A stretch of 64,000 bases of DNA from Trinickia terrae (GTDB lineage Bacteria; Pseudomonadota; Gammaproteobacteria; Burkholderiales; Burkholderiaceae): assembly GCF_005144415.1 (NCBI RefSeq), contig NZ_SWJE01000009.1, forward strand, positions 62,001-126,000. The letters are read 5' to 3'. A program made the translations under genes and the position numbers. The notes beneath the pieces were generated by a model, which was given only the letters and a program-made list of their open reading frames with translations, did no database searches and was not told the DNA's origin. This document shows positions 37,300 to 47,762 of this stretch, in pieces (within the stretch, counting starts at the first letter, position 1; every line of letters begins with the position of its first letter).

Positions 37300-40200
37300 A
37301 TGGCCCACTTCTCGTGTTTCCCCGGCGCTTCGGCCCTTTCCGACTTCCGTCAAACCCGTCTTCTCGACACGCTCGCGCGCATCGACAGCAACATCGTCGG
37401 CATTCGCGGCCAGTACCTGCACTTCGTCAATTCGTCCGAAGCGCTGGCGAGCGAAGACAGCGCGAAAATCGAGGCCCTGATGCACTACGGCGCGCCTTTC
37501 GAGGCGGGCAGCGAGCGCGGCGCGGTTGAAACCTTCCTGGTCGTGCCGCGCTTCGGCACCGTGTCGCCGTGGGCGAGCAAGGCGACCGACATCGCCCATC
37601 ACTGTGGCCTTTCGCACGTGCGCCGCATCGAACGCGGCATCGAATACACGGTGACGTTGAAAAGCGGGCTGCTCGGCGGCAAGAAGGCGCTCGAAGGCGT
37701 TGCGCGCGCGGCCGTGGCCGCGGCGCTGCACGACCGCATGACCGACAGCGTCGCGCGCTCGCGTGACGATGCGCAGCACCTGTTCGACGAACTGCCGGCC
37801 AAGCCGCTTGCGACCGTCGACATCCTCGCGCACGGCCGCGGCGCGCTCGAGACGGCGAACACGGAACTCGGCCTCGCGCTCGCCGACGACGAGATCGACT
37901 ACCTCGTCGACGCCTTCGGCAAGCTCGGCCGCAACCCGACCGACGTCGAGCTGATGATGTTCGCGCAGGCCAACAGCGAGCACTGCCGCCACAAGATCTT
38001 CAACGCGCAGTGGACGATCGACGGCGAGCCGCAGGACATCTCGCTGTTCCAAATGATCAAGAACACCGAGAAGCTCAATCCGCAGGGCACGATCGTCGCC
38101 TACTCGGACAACTCGGCGATCATGGCGGGCGGCATGGCCGAGCGCTGGTTCCCGCGCAACGGCGCCGCCGAGGGTGAGCCTGCCGAGCGCTATGGCCGCC
38201 ACGTCGAGCTCACGCACACGCTGATGAAGGTCGAGACGCACAACCACCCGACTGCGATTTCGCCGTTCCCGGGCGCTGCGACGGGCGCGGGCGGCGAGAT
38301 CCGAGACGAGGGCGCGACAGGCCGCGGCGCGCGTCCCAAGGCGGGCCTGACGGGCTTTTCCGTCTCGAACCTCGAGCTGCCCGAAGCGCGCGAGGCGTGG
38401 GAGAACGCGCGTGACGCCGCAGTCCCGCCCGCGCAGCGCAATCCGGCCGACCAGCACGAGCCGTACGGGCGTCCCGACCGCATCGCCTCGCCGCTGCAGA
38501 TCATGATCGATGGCCCGCTCGGCGGCGCCGCGTTCAACAACGAATTCGGCCGGCCCAATCTCGGCGGCTACTTCCGCGTCTACGAACAGAACGTCGGCGG
38601 CCAGGTGCGCGGATACCACAAGCCGATCATGATCGCGGGCGGCATCGGCAATATCTCCGATGCGCACACACATAAGCACGACCTGCCGGCCGGCTCGCTC
38701 CTGATCCAGATCGGCGGTCCCGGCATGCGGATCGGCATGGGCGGCGGAGCGGCCAGTTCGATGGCGACCGGCGCCAACACCGCCGAGCTCGATTTCGATT
38801 CCGTGCAGCGCGGCAACCCCGAGATCGAGCGGCGCGCGCAGGAAGTGATCAACTCCTGCTGGCAACTCGGCGACAAGAACCCGATCCTGAGCATTCACGA
38901 CGTCGGCGCGGGCGGCCTGTCGAACGCGTTCCCGGAGCTCGTCGACGGGGCGAACAAGGGGGCGCGCTTCGAATTGCGCAAGGTTCAGCTCGAGGAGAGC
39001 GGCTTGTCGCCGCGCGAGATCTGGTCGAACGAGGCGCAAGAGCGTTACGTGCTCGCGATCGCGCCAGCCGATCTGCCGATGTTCGAAGCGATTTGCGAGC
39101 GCGAGCGCTGCCCGGTGGCGGTCGTGGGCGTTGCGACTGACGCGCAGCACCTGCAGCTGATCGATGCGGACGGCGGCGGCACGACCGAGCCGGTCGACAT
39201 GCCGATGGAAGTCCTGCTCGGCAAGCCGCCGCGCATGCATCGCGACGTGAAGCGCGTCGTGGCCGAGCGCATGCCGGTGGACGTGACGGGCGTTGCGCTG
39301 TCGGAGATCGCGGTGTCGGTGCTCAAGCACCCGACGGTCGCGAGCAAGTCGTTCCTGATCACGATCGGCGACCGCTCGGTGGGCGGCACGACGGCGCGCG
39401 ACCAGATGGTCGGCCCGTGGCAGGTGCCGGTCGCCGATTGCGCGATCACGGCCGCCGACTACGCGGGCTTTAGCGGCGAAGCGATGACGATGGCCGAGCG
39501 CACGCCGCTCGCCGTGATCGACGCGCCGGCGTCTGGCCGCATGGCGGTCGGCGAGGCGGTGACGAACATCGCGTCGGCGCCGATCGCGTCGCTCGACAAG
39601 CTCAAGCTCTCGGCGAACTGGATGGCCGCCTGCGGCGCCGCGGGCGAGGACGCCGCGCTCTTCGACACCGTCAAGGCGATCGGCATGGAGCTGTGCCCGG
39701 CGCTCGGCATCAGCATTCCGGTCGGCAAGGATTCGCTGTCGATGAAGACGAAGTGGGATGATCGCGGCGTCGCTAAGGAGGTTGTCGCGCCGGTCTCGCT
39801 GATCATCTCGGCGTTCGCGCCGGTCGAGGACGTGCGCCGTCATCTGACGCCGCAACTGCAGCGAGCGAGCGAGGCGGGCGACACCGTGCTGGTCGCGATC
39901 GACCTCGGCCGCGGCAAGCATCGTTTGGGCGGCAGCATTCTCGCGCAGGTCACGCAGCAGGTCGGCGACAGCGTGCCCGATGTCGACGATCCGGAAGATC
40001 TCAAGCGTTTCTTCGCGGCAATCCAGGCGCTCAATGCCGACGGCAAGCTGCTTGCCTATCACGATCGCTCGGATGGCGGCCTGTGGGCGACGGTCTGCGA
40101 AATGGCGTTTGCAGGGCGCGTCGGCGTGTCGCTGAACGTCGACATGCTGACGCTCGATTCGCACCACGAGTTCGACTATGGCGACGCGAAGGACTGGGCG

Positions 40201-41391
40201 AAGCAGACGAGCGGCCGCCGCGAGGACCTGACAATCCGCGCGCTCTTCACCGAAGAGCTTGGCGCGGTGGTGCAAGTGCGCGCGGCCGATCGCGACGCCG
40301 TGCTCGGCGTGCTGCGCGAGCATGGCCTTGGCGCCTGCTCGCATGTGATCGGCAAGCCGAGCGAGCGCGATGCGATCGAGATCTACCGCGACGCGAAGAA
40401 AATCTACGAAGTGCCGCGCACCGAGTTGCACCGCGCGTGGGGCGAAGTGAGCTGGCGTATCGCGCGCCTGCGCGACAACCCCGCCTGCGCTGACGCCGAA
40501 TACGACGCGCTGCTCGACGCGGCCGACCCCGGCATAACTCCGCATCTGACGTTCGACTTGAACGACGATGTCGCCGCGCCTTTCGTCCCCCAAGGGGACT
40601 TCCTTCGGGGCGTCAGCAAAGGCACGGCGCGTCCGCGTGTCGCGATCCTGCGCGAGCAAGGCGTGAACTCGCATCTCGAGACCGCCTACGCGTTCGACCG
40701 CGCAGGCTTCGATGCGCACGACGTCCACATGAGCGACCTGCTGTCGGGCCGCGCGACGCTCGCCGATTTCGCGGGCGCCGTGGCGTGCGGCGGCTTCTCG
40801 TACGGCGACGTGCTGGGCGCGGGCGAAGGCTGGGCGAAGACGATCCGCTTCAACCCGATGCTCGCCGACATGTTCGCTGCGTTCTTCGATCGCAAGGACA
40901 CGTTCGCGCTCGGTATTTGCAACGGCTGTCAGATGATGAGCAGCCTCGCGTCGATCATCCCCGGCGCCGAAGCGTGGCCGAAGTTCACGCGCAACAAGTC
41001 CGAGCAGTTCGAGGCGCGCTTCTCGTTCGTCGAAGTCCAGCAGTCGCCGTCGCTCTTCTTCGCCGGCATGGAGGGCTCGCGCATTCCGGTCGCGATCGCT
41101 CATGGCGAAGGCTTTGCAGACTTTTCGCAGCAGGGCGATGCGGCGCGCGTCGATGTCGCGATGCGCTTTATCGACCACCGCGGGGAGGCCACGGAGCGCT
41201 ATCCGTTCAATCCGAACGGGTCGCCGTCGGGCATCACGTCGGTGACGACGCCTGATGGCCGCTTCACCGTGCTGATGCCGCACATGGAGCGCGTGCATCG
41301 CACGCTGCAGATGAGCTGGCACCCCGAAGGCTGGGGCGAGGCGAGCCCCTGGATGCGCGTGTTCCAGAACGCGCGCCGGTGGATCGGATGA
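37300..41391 (+). CDS. purL: Phosphoribosylformylglycinamidine synthase (large, fused form)
   Basis: 1363 residues from the ATG at 37300 ([17 protein letters not shown]). It catalyses the glutamine- and ATP-dependent conversion of FGAR to FGAM in purine synthesis. In order: the PurS-like N-terminal domain, the linker with [14 protein letters not shown], two AIRS-type catalytic domains ([29 protein letters not shown] in pieces; [11 protein letters not shown]), and a class I glutamine amidotransferase domain with nucleophile Cys1207 in [11 protein letters not shown] and [25 protein letters not shown] at the end. The linker just before the amidotransferase contains an extra peptide [13 protein letters not shown] encoded by a hairpin-forming sequence (see findings). 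The stop overlaps the start of the next gene. Confidence 0.97.
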   Translation: MAHFSCFPGASALSDFRQTRLLDTLARIDSNIVGIRGQYLHFVNSSEALASEDSAKIEALMHYGAPFEAGSERGAVETFLVVPRFGTVSPWASKATDIAHHCGLSHVRRIERGIEYTVTLKSGLLGGKKALEGVARAAVAAALHDRMTDSVARSRDDAQHLFDELPAKPLATVDILAHGRGALETANTELGLALADDEIDYLVDAFGKLGRNPTDVELMMFAQANSEHCRHKIFNAQWTIDGEPQDISLFQMIKNTEKLNPQGTIVAYSDNSAIMAGGMAERWFPRNGAAEGEPAERYGRHVELTHTLMKVETHNHPTAISPFPGAATGAGGEIRDEGATGRGARPKAGLTGFSVSNLELPEAREAWENARDAAVPPAQRNPADQHEPYGRPDRIASPLQIMIDGPLGGAAFNNEFGRPNLGGYFRVYEQNVGGQVRGYHKPIMIAGGIGNISDAHTHKHDLPAGSLLIQIGGPGMRIGMGGGAASSMATGANTAELDFDSVQRGNPEIERRAQEVINSCWQLGDKNPILSIHDVGAGGLSNAFPELVDGANKGARFELRKVQLEESGLSPREIWSNEAQERYVLAIAPADLPMFEAICERERCPVAVVGVATDAQHLQLIDADGGGTTEPVDMPMEVLLGKPPRMHRDVKRVVAERMPVDVTGVALSEIAVSVLKHPTVASKSFLITIGDRSVGGTTARDQMVGPWQVPVADCAITAADYAGFSGEAMTMAERTPLAVIDAPASGRMAVGEAVTNIASAPIASLDKLKLSANWMAACGAAGEDAALFDTVKAIGMELCPALGISIPVGKDSLSMKTKWDDRGVAKEVVAPVSLIISAFAPVEDVRRHLTPQLQRASEAGDTVLVAIDLGRGKHRLGGSILAQVTQQVGDSVPDVDDPEDLKRFFAAIQALNADGKLLAYHDRSDGGLWATVCEMAFAGRVGVSLNVDMLTLDSHHEFDYGDAKDWAKQTSGRREDLTIRALFTEELGAVVQVRAADRDAVLGVLREHGLGACSHVIGKPSERDAIEIYRDAKKIYEVPRTELHRAWGEVSWRIARLRDNPACADAEYDALLDAADPGITPHLTFDLNDDVAAPFVPQGDFLRGVSKGTARPRVAILREQGVNSHLETAYAFDRAGFDAHDVHMSDLLSGRATLADFAGAVACGGFSYGDVLGAGEGWAKTIRFNPMLADMFAAFFDRKDTFALGICNGCQMMSSLASIIPGAEAWPKFTRNKSEQFEARFSFVEVQQSPSLFFAGMEGSRIPVAIAHGEGFADFSQQGDAARVDVAMRFIDHRGEATERYPFNPNGSPSGITSVTTPDGRFTVLMPHMERVHRTLQMSWHPEGWGEASPWMRVFQNARRWIG

Positions 41392-41945
41392 CCGAGGCGC
41401 CGCGCCGCGACGCCGCGTTGCGGATACGCGTCGAGCGTGTCCAGGACGCCGCGGAGCGCGCGGCGATTTCCGGCGTGGTGCGCGCCGCCTTCGAAAGCCA
41501 TCCGCATAGCGACCAGAGCGAGCACCTGCTGGTCGACACCTTGCGCGACGATGGCGCACTGACGGTCTCGCTCGTGGCCGAATTGGCCGGGGAGATCGTC
41601 GGCTACATCGCGTTTTCGCCGGTGCAGATCGGCTCGTACGATGCCGGCAAATGGGTTGGGCTCGCGCCGGTCGCGGTGCTTCCGGCATATCAGGGGCAGG
41701 GCATCGGCGGCGCACTGATCGCCGCGGGTCTCGCGGCGGTGCGCGAGCAAGGCGCCGAGGGTTGCGTTGTGCTGGGTGACCCCGCGTACTACACGCGCTT
41801 CGGCTTTCGCCACGAGTCCGCCATCGTCTTTCCCGGCGTGCCTGCGGAGTACTTCATGGCGATGAGCCTGATCGGCGGCGAAGGCGTCAATGCCTCACTG
41901 CCAGGGGGCGAAGCTCGCTATCATCCGGCGTTCTATCCGGATTGA
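41388..41945 (+). CDS. GNAT family N-acetyltransferase (YhbS-like)
   Basis: 185 residues from the ATG at 41388, which overlaps the purL stop as ATGA, implying translational coupling. An alternative in-frame ATG lies 9 bp earlier inside purL. The acetyl-CoA-binding motif is [26 protein letters not shown] (motif A; Q/R-x-x-G-x-G/A present as QGQGIGG), followed by [14 protein letters not shown], characteristic of the YhbS/PA-type subgroup. The substrate is unknown. Its co-translation with PurL is an odd pairing with no obvious pathway link. Confidence 0.85.
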   Translation: MTEAPRRDAALRIRVERVQDAAERAAISGVVRAAFESHPHSDQSEHLLVDTLRDDGALTVSLVAELAGEIVGYIAFSPVQIGSYDAGKWVGLAPVAVLPAYQGQGIGGALIAAGLAAVREQGAEGCVVLGDPAYYTRFGFRHESAIVFPGVPAEYFMAMSLIGGEGVNASLPGGEARYHPAFYPD

Positions 41946-41975
41946 GGTTCCTGACTCGATTTGCGAGCGCCCAAT

Positions 41976-42007
41976 AAAAAAATGCCACCCGAAGGTGGCA
42001 TTTTTTT
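41976..42007. terminator. Bidirectional terminator
   Basis: ATGCCACC (41982-41989), loop CGAA, GGTGGCAT (41994-42001), flanked by seven A and seven T. It ends the purL operon (+) and the convergent parvulin operon (-). Confidence 0.93.
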
Positions 42008-42027
42008 GACCTGCACGGCGAAGCGCG

Positions 42028-42807
42028 TTACTGCACCTTCGCTTGCTTGCGCAAACTTTCCTCGAACGCCTGCAGCTTTTCCTGCTGAATCTGCTGGGCG
42101 ATCTGCGCCTTCACCGTATCGAGCGGCGGCGGGGCGATGTCGCGGATGTCGTCGACGCGGATAATGTGCCAGCCGAATTGCGTGTGCACCGGCGCATCGG
42201 TCATCTGGCCTTTTTGCAGCTTTTCCGCCGCCGCGGCGAACTCCGGCACGTACGACTTCGGATTTGCCCAATCGAGGTCGCCGCCGTTCTTGCCCGAGCC
42301 CGGGTCCTTCGAGTATTGCTTCGCGAGATCCTCGAAGCTCGTGCCAGCCTTGATCTTCGCGATCAGGTCCTTCGCCTGCTGCTCGTTGTCGACGAGGATG
42401 TGATGCAGGTGGTACTCGCGGCCGCCAGCCTGCTTGGCGAGATCGTCATAGCGGGCTTTGACTTCCGCGTCGGTCGGCTGGTTGTCCTTCACGAACTTCT
42501 CGATCAGCGCGCGCAGCACGACCGTCTGCTGCGCGACAGCGACTTGCGCCTTCACATCCGGTTGCGACGGAACGCCTTCGCGAATCGCTTCCTGCATCAG
42601 GATTTCGCGGTTGACCAGCTCTTCGCGCACTGCCTGCTGCAGTTGCGGCGAATCTTGCTGGCCTTGTTTCACGAGTTGGCTGACGAGCGCGTCGGCGCGT
42701 GATTTGGGGATCGGCGTGCCGTTGACGACGGCGATGTTCTGAGCGAAAGCAGGCGCGGCCGCGCAGGCGGCGAGTAGTACCCAAAGACGGGATTTCTTCA
42801 AGGTCAT
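42028..42807 (-). CDS. Periplasmic parvulin-type peptidylprolyl isomerase
   Basis: 259 residues. It has a signal peptide (MTLKKSRLWVLLAACAAAPAFA, cleavage before QNIAVVNG), then a SurA/PrsA-type N-terminal helical domain. A single parvulin domain is marked by EYHLHHILVDNEQQAKDLI, KDPGSGKNGGDLDWANP and QFGWHIIRVDD. It is probably a periplasmic folding catalyst. It is shorter than SurA (one parvulin domain, about 260 residues), a form common in Burkholderia and Neisseria relatives. It follows bolA on the same strand after 69 bp, and a terminator lies just past the stop. Confidence 0.92.
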   Translation of the reverse strand: MTLKKSRLWVLLAACAAAPAFAQNIAVVNGTPIPKSRADALVSQLVKQGQQDSPQLQQAVREELVNREILMQEAIREGVPSQPDVKAQVAVAQQTVVLRALIEKFVKDNQPTDAEVKARYDDLAKQAGGREYHLHHILVDNEQQAKDLIAKIKAGTSFEDLAKQYSKDPGSGKNGGDLDWANPKSYVPEFAAAAEKLQKGQMTDAPVHTQFGWHIIRVDDIRDIAPPPLDTVKAQIAQQIQQEKLQAFEESLRKQAKVQ

Positions 42808-42876
42808 CGGAAGTTCCTACTGAGGCAACTGTGGGAGCAACTGAGCGAACGACATCGAATCGAAACGCAATGGCGA

Positions 42877-43191
42877 TTACGGCGACGTCGAAGGCGGTGT
42901 TGCAAATTCTTCGGGCGTGTAGGCCGTGATGGCGAGCGCATGGATGCCACGCTGCATCGCATCGGCCAGCGCATCATACACCAAGCGGTGCCGCGCCACG
43001 CGGGCTTTGCCGGCAAATGCGGCGGCGACGATCGTCACCGAATAATGGCCGCCGGCCGCCGCGCCGGCATGGCCCGCGTGCTGCGCGCTGTCGTCGCGCA
43101 CGGCGAGCGAAACCGGCGCCAGGGCAGCCGTCAGCCGCGTTTCGATCAGCGCGATGCGCTCGGCCGGCGACGCGTTCAGGAAGTCGCTCAT
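42877..43191 (-). CDS. bolA: BolA family protein
   Basis: 104 residues. The BolA fold is visible: IETRLTAALAPVSLAVRDDS (helix and first strand), HYSVTIVAAAFAGKARVARHRLVYDALADAM (strand, FxGK turn and RHRLVYDAL with the conserved His that can ligate an Fe-S cluster) and GIHALAITAYTPEE at the end. BolA proteins pair with monothiol glutaredoxins and affect envelope genes. It lies 3 bp after yciB, so the two are one transcription unit. The insertion QHAGHAGAAAGGH is typical for this group. Confidence 0.92.
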   Translation of the reverse strand: MSDFLNASPAERIALIETRLTAALAPVSLAVRDDSAQHAGHAGAAAGGHYSVTIVAAAFAGKARVARHRLVYDALADAMQRGIHALAITAYTPEEFATPPSTSP

Positions 43192-43194
43192 CGG

Positions 43195-43725
43195 TCATTC
43201 TTCCTTCAGGTATTTCGCGAGCCACAGGCTCTGCGCGACGATGAACACGACCATCGCGCCCGTCGTGCCGAACAGCTTGAAGTTGACCCACTGCGATTCT
43301 GTGAAGTTGGCGACGACGTACAGGTTCGCGATGCCGAGCGCGACAAAGAAGAGCGCCCACGCGGCGTTCAGCTTGTCCCAGATCTCGCCCGGCAGCGTGA
43401 GCTGCTTGCCCATCATCTTCTCGATCAGGTTCTTCCGGAACGCGTAGCGCGCGACGACCAGCCCGATCGCGAAGAGCCAGTAGAGCGCGGTCGGCTTCCA
43501 CTGGATGAACTTCTGGTTGTGCAGCACGAGCGTCGCGCCGCCGAACACGACGATGACGCCGAGGCTCACCCAGAGCATCGTGTCGACCTTGCGGTGCCGG
43601 AATGCGACCCACGCCACCTGCAGGAGCGTCGCGACGATCGCCACGGCCGTGGCCGTGAAGATTCCCCACAGCTTGAACGCGACGAAAAACAGGATGATCG
43701 GGAACAGATCGAACAGAAATTTCAT
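43195..43725 (-). CDS. yciB: Inner-membrane septation protein A family
   Basis: 176 residues and five hydrophobic segments, the family's usual length and topology ([18 protein letters not shown] at the start; [26 protein letters not shown] near the end, in two parts). YciB/IspZ is linked to cell-envelope synthesis and division through contacts with elongasome proteins. The stop is 3 bp from the bolA start, and the downstream parvulin is probably in the same unit. Confidence 0.93.
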   Translation of the reverse strand: MKFLFDLFPIILFFVAFKLWGIFTATAVAIVATLLQVAWVAFRHRKVDTMLWVSLGVIVVFGGATLVLHNQKFIQWKPTALYWLFAIGLVVARYAFRKNLIEKMMGKQLTLPGEIWDKLNAAWALFFVALGIANLYVVANFTESQWVNFKLFGTTGAMVVFIVAQSLWLAKYLKEE

Positions 43726-43806
43726 TGATTGTCGGGACGTCGTTGGGCAGCGCCTGCCTGCTCTCGGGCGGGCGCTGCGGATGACTTGGAGCGCGGGCGC
43801 GCTACG

Positions 43807-44235
43807 TTACTCGGGGTCGAATTGTAGCGCAGCCGAATTGATGCAGTAGCGCAGGCCGGTCGGCGCGGGACCGTCCTCGAAGACATGGCCCAGGTGCGCG
43901 CCGCAGTGCTTGCAGCGCACTTCGATGCGCAGCATGCCGTGCGAGCGGTCGGTGAGCTCCTCGATCACTTCGCCGTTGATCGGCTTGAAGTAGCTTGGCC
44001 AGCCGCAGCCGGCGTCGAACTTGGTGTCCGACTCGAAGAGCGGCGTGCCGCAGCAGACGCAGTCGTAGATGCCGCGTTCCCAGTGGTCCCAGTAACGGCC
44101 GGTAAACGGCGGCTCGGTCGCGGCGCGGCGGGTCACCATGTATTCGACGTCGGAGAGCTGGTCGCGCCAGTCTGCATCGGTTTTCTGCACGGCATGCGTG
44201 GGTTTGGCCTGATCGTCGTCGATGGGGCGGTTCAT
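43807..44235 (-). CDS. msrB: Peptide-methionine (R)-S-oxide reductase
   Basis: 142 residues that reduce methionine-R-sulfoxide in proteins. The zinc-binding cysteine pairs are Cys59/Cys62 (CVCCG) and Cys108/Cys111 (CKHCG). The nucleophile is Cys131 in [20 protein letters not shown] and [10 protein letters not shown] complete the SelR fold. No signal peptide, so cytoplasmic. It lies downstream of selO on the same strand, which fits a shared redox-stress role. Confidence 0.95.
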   Translation of the reverse strand: MNRPIDDDQAKPTHAVQKTDADWRDQLSDVEYMVTRRAATEPPFTGRYWDHWERGIYDCVCCGTPLFESDTKFDAGCGWPSYFKPINGEVIEELTDRSHGMLRIEVRCKHCGAHLGHVFEDGPAPTGLRYCINSAALQFDPE

Positions 44236-44371
44236 GGTTGCAGTGTCTCCATTGAATAGTGCGCCGAGAGGCTCGTGGAGCGGGTGCGTCCGGTCGGCGC
44301 AAAGTCGGGATCGCGGGTCTGATACGTGCTCGGCCCTCTTTTGGATGCAAATGCAGTGTTTCGTTCAAGGC

Positions 44372-45928
44372 TCATGACGAACAGCTGACCTCGAGCGTGC
44401 CCGCCCAGTCGGGCGGCAGCGCGGCATACGCTTCGTGCTCAGGCTGCTCGTCGAACGGATGGCGCAGCACTGCCGCCAGCCGCTCCAGTTCCGCAAAGTC
44501 CTTTTCCTTCGCGCGGCGGATCGCCGTTTCGGCGAGGTGATTGCGCAGCACGTACTTCGGATTCACACGGTTCATCGCTTCGCGCCGCGCGGCGTCGTCG
44601 CGCGTTTCTTCGGACAGTCGCGCGCGATAGCCGTTCGCCCACCGATCGAAGGCGGCGCGGTCGAGGAACAGGTCGCGCACCGGCGCATCGCCGCTCGCGT
44701 CGTGTTTCGACAGGCGCGACAGATTGCGGAACGTCAGCGTGAAGTCCGCGCGGTTCGCGTGCATGATCTCGAGCAGCGTGTTCGCGAGCGCGTCGTCGCC
44801 GGGGCGCTCGTCGGCAAGGCCGAGCTTGTCGCGCAAGCGCTTTTCGAGCGCCGGCGCAAAGCGCGTCTTGAAGTCTTCGAGCACGCGCTGTGCGTCCTCG
44901 ACCGAGCGCTCGCCGCGCACCGCTTCCTCGTAGCGCGCGCCGAACAAAGGCAGCAGCGCTTGCGCGAGGCAGAAGCAGTTCCAGTAGGCGATTTGCGGCT
45001 GCATCCGGTAGGCGTAGCGGCCCGACGTGTCCGAGTGATTGCAGATGTGGTTGGCGTCGAAGCCGTCGACGAAGCCGAACGGGCCATAGTCGATCGTGAG
45101 GCCGAGGATCGACATGTTGTCCGTGTTCATCACGCCGTGGCAGAAGCCGACTGCCTGCCATTGCGCGACGAGGTCGGCGGTGCGCAGCACGCTTTCGTTC
45201 AAGAGCGCGAGGTAGGGATCGTCGGCCTCGCGGCAGTGCGGGAAGAAGCGGTCGATCACATGGTCGGCGAGCGCTTGCAGCGCCTCGATGCGGTCGTTCG
45301 AATAGAAATGCTCGAAGTGGCCGAAGCGCACGAAGCTCGGCGACACGCGCGTGACGACGGCTGCCGTCTCGATCTCCTCGCGCGGCACGGACTGGTCCGA
45401 GCCGATCACGCAGAGGGCGCGGGTCGTCGGAATGCCGAGGTGGTGCATCGCTTCGGAGCAGAGGAACTCGCGAATCGACGAGCGCAGCACCGCGCGTCCG
45501 TCGCCCATGCGCGAATAGGGTGTGCGTCCGCTGCCTTTCAACTGCAGCTCGTAGCGCTCGCCGCCGTGCTCGATTTCGCCGAGCCCGAGCGCGCGCCCGT
45601 CGCCGAGCTGGCCTGCCCAGACGCCGAACTGGTGCCCCGAGTAGACCGACGCATACGGCAGCGCCTGCGCGGGCCATTCGCGCGTGGTGTTGCCGCAGAA
45701 GAACTCGGCGAAGCCGGGCTCGTGCGCGAGCGACGGATCGAAGCCGAGCATGCGCGCGGCCTCGGCGGAAAAGCCGACCACGTAGGGTTCGGTGAGCGGG
45801 GCCGCCGGCAGGCGGGTCAGGAAGGCGGTGCCGAGCTGGGCGAACGAGCCGTCGCGCGTGCTGCCGATCGCGTCCGCGACCGACGACATCCGCTCCGACA
45901 GCCCGGTATTGCTTGGGGAAAACGACAT
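44372..45928 (-). CDS. selO: Protein adenylyltransferase SelO (YdiU/UPF0061)
   Basis: 518 residues of the pseudokinase-fold AMPylase family, which adenylylates redox proteins under oxidative stress. Diagnostic stretches: [23 protein letters not shown] (in two parts), [68 protein letters not shown] (metal-binding Asn/Asp) and [12 protein letters not shown]. The bacterial protein lacks the C-terminal selenocysteine of vertebrate SelO and ends VSCSS. It is divergent from the acyl-CoA ligase and followed by msrB after 136 bp. Confidence 0.95.
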   Translation of the reverse strand: MSFSPSNTGLSERMSSVADAIGSTRDGSFAQLGTAFLTRLPAAPLTEPYVVGFSAEAARMLGFDPSLAHEPGFAEFFCGNTTREWPAQALPYASVYSGHQFGVWAGQLGDGRALGLGEIEHGGERYELQLKGSGRTPYSRMGDGRAVLRSSIREFLCSEAMHHLGIPTTRALCVIGSDQSVPREEIETAAVVTRVSPSFVRFGHFEHFYSNDRIEALQALADHVIDRFFPHCREADDPYLALLNESVLRTADLVAQWQAVGFCHGVMNTDNMSILGLTIDYGPFGFVDGFDANHICNHSDTSGRYAYRMQPQIAYWNCFCLAQALLPLFGARYEEAVRGERSVEDAQRVLEDFKTRFAPALEKRLRDKLGLADERPGDDALANTLLEIMHANRADFTLTFRNLSRLSKHDASGDAPVRDLFLDRAAFDRWANGYRARLSEETRDDAARREAMNRVNPKYVLRNHLAETAIRRAKEKDFAELERLAAVLRHPFDEQPEHEAYAALPPDWAGTLEVSCSS

Positions 45929-45929
45929 G

Positions 45930-45958
45930 TTGAGCGCCTCGGAATTAGCCGATATTGT
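45930..45958 (+). promoter_or_regulatory. Candidate promoter of the acyl-CoA ligase gene
   Basis: TTGAGC (45930-45935) and TATTGT (45953-45958) with a 17-bp spacer, about 55 bp before the start codon, in the divergent selO/ligase gap. The -35 begins 2 bp past the selO start codon. Confidence 0.5.
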
Positions 45959-46012
45959 AAGGCCGCGCCCGCAGGCGCGCTGGGCCTACCCATGACGAGG
46001 AGACGAACGGAA

Positions 46013-47668
46013 ATGACAACGCCGTTGCTGGGTCAGATGATGGACGTGCCGCTCAACGTGTCGTCGCTGCTCGCGCATGCCGCGAGGTACGCGGGCGATA
46101 CCGAGATCGTGTCGCGGCGCATCGAGGGCGACATCCACCGCTACACGTACCGCGATTGCGAGCAGCGCGCGAAGCAGCTCGCGCAGGCGCTGATCCGGCT
46201 CGGCGTCGCGCTGGGCGGGCGCATCGGCACGCTCGCCTGGAACGGCTATCGCCACCTCGAGGCGTATTACGGCGTCACCGGGTTCGGCGCGGTCTGCCAC
46301 ACGATCAATCCGCGTCTCTTTGCCGAACAGGTCGCGTTCATCATCAATCACGCCGACGACAGCTACGTGCTGTTCGACACGACGTTCGCCGCGCTCGTCG
46401 ATGCGGTGGCGCCGCATTGCCCGAAGGTGAAGGGCTGGATCGCGCTGGCCGACGAGGCGCACATGCCGGCGCTCGCGACGCCCGCCCTGAGTTACGAAAC
46501 GCTGCTCGCCGCTGAAAACGGCGTCTTCGACTGGCCCGCGCTCGACGAGCGCTCGGCATCCAACCTCTGCTACACGTCGGGCACCACGGGCCACCCGAAG
46601 GGCGCGCTGTACTCGCACCGCTCGACGGTGCTGCACGCCTACGGCGCGGCGCTGCCCGACGCGATGGGCTGCTCGGCGCGCGATGCCGTGCTGCCCGTCG
46701 TGCCGATGTTCCATGTGAATGCCTGGGGCATTCCGCACGCGGCGCCGCTCGCCGGCGCGAAGCTCGTTCTGCCTGGCAAGGATCTCGACGGCAAGTCGCT
46801 CTACGAGCTGATGGAAGCCGAGCGCGTTACGTTCTCGGCGGGCGTGCCGACCGTCTGGATGGGCCTGCTCCAGTACGTGCGCGAGACCGGCAAGCGCTTC
46901 TCGTCGCTCGCGCGCACGGTGATCGGCGGCTCCGCGTGTCCGCCGGCGGTGCTGCGCGAATTCGAGGACGTCTATGGCGTGCGCGTGATCCACGCCTGGG
47001 GGATGACCGAGATGTCGCCGCTCGGCACGCTGATGCGGCTCAATTGGGAGCAGTCGCAGCGTCCGCTCGCGGAGCGGCGCCGCTTGCTGGAGAAGCAGGG
47101 CGCGGTGATTTTCGGCGTCGACATGAAGATCGTCGGCGACGACGGGCGCGAGCTGCCGCGCGACGGCGTCGCGTTCGGCGACCTGCACGTGCGCGGGCCG
47201 TGGGTCATCGACCGGTATTTCCGCAGCGACGCCTCGCCGCTCGTCGACGGCTGGTTCCCGACGGGCGATGTCGCGACCATCGACCGCGATGGCTTCCTCC
47301 ACATCACTGACCGCAGCAAGGACGTCATCAAGTCGGGCGGCGAATGGATCAGCTCGATCGAAATCGAGAACGTCGCGATCGCGCATCCGGCCGTGGCGGA
47401 GGCGGCATGCATCGCGATCGCGCATCCGAAATGGACGGAGCGGCCGCTGCTCGTCGTCGTCCCGCGCGCGGGCGAGAACATCACGCGTGATGAACTGCTT
47501 GCGTTCTATGAAGGAAAGGTCGCGAAGTGGTGGATTCCCGACGACGTCGTGTTCGTCGAGCAACTGCCGCATACGGCGACCGGCAAGCTGCAGAAGCTCA
47601 AGCTGCGCGAGATGTTCCGCGAGCACGTGCTGCGGACGGCGATCCCGGGCGCGGTCCAGAAAAATTGA
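46013..47668 (+). CDS. Acyl-CoA ligase (FadD / methylthiopropionyl-CoA ligase-like)
   Basis: 551 residues from the ATG at 46013. An in-frame ATG at 45992 is possible. GAGGAG lies 11 bp before 46013. It is an adenylate-forming enzyme: P-loop [29 protein letters not shown], the adenylate-binding [34 protein letters not shown] (in pieces) and the catalytic Lys in [13 protein letters not shown]. It activates medium- or long-chain fatty acids to CoA thioesters. Close relatives are often labelled 3-(methylthio)propionyl-CoA ligase on similarity alone. It heads the beta-oxidation cluster; its stop codon overlaps the operator-like palindrome of the next gene. Confidence 0.9.
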   Translation: MTTPLLGQMMDVPLNVSSLLAHAARYAGDTEIVSRRIEGDIHRYTYRDCEQRAKQLAQALIRLGVALGGRIGTLAWNGYRHLEAYYGVTGFGAVCHTINPRLFAEQVAFIINHADDSYVLFDTTFAALVDAVAPHCPKVKGWIALADEAHMPALATPALSYETLLAAENGVFDWPALDERSASNLCYTSGTTGHPKGALYSHRSTVLHAYGAALPDAMGCSARDAVLPVVPMFHVNAWGIPHAAPLAGAKLVLPGKDLDGKSLYELMEAERVTFSAGVPTVWMGLLQYVRETGKRFSSLARTVIGGSACPPAVLREFEDVYGVRVIHAWGMTEMSPLGTLMRLNWEQSQRPLAERRRLLEKQGAVIFGVDMKIVGDDGRELPRDGVAFGDLHVRGPWVIDRYFRSDASPLVDGWFPTGDVATIDRDGFLHITDRSKDVIKSGGEWISSIEIENVAIAHPAVAEAACIAIAHPKWTERPLLVVVPRAGENITRDELLAFYEGKVAKWWIPDDVVFVEQLPHTATGKLQKLKLREMFREHVLRTAIPGAVQKN

Positions 47669-47693
47669 ACGATCGTTCTATTGTGTGTATCCT
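47665..47693 (+). promoter_or_regulatory. Promoter with palindromic operator before the fad gene
   Basis: TTGAAC (47665-47670) and TATCCT (47688-47693) with a 17-bp spacer. The perfect palindrome GAACGATCGTTC (47667-47678) covers the -35 and its downstream flank, an ideal place for a repressor. TetR-family regulators of fatty-acid genes use sites of this type. Confidence 0.6.
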
Positions 47694-47762
47694 AGCTTCC
47701 ACTCGCCGGTGCGCGGACAATGATCCGCGTATCCGGTCTCATGCAAAGCTGGAGGCAGACAG

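Noticed and set aside
37258-41715. A 1485-codon open frame on the minus strand opposite purL
   Set aside because: It lies entirely antisense to a well-conserved enzyme, is made of Arg/Ala/Asp/His-rich sequence with no domains, and arises because high GC at third positions removes stop codons from the opposite frame.
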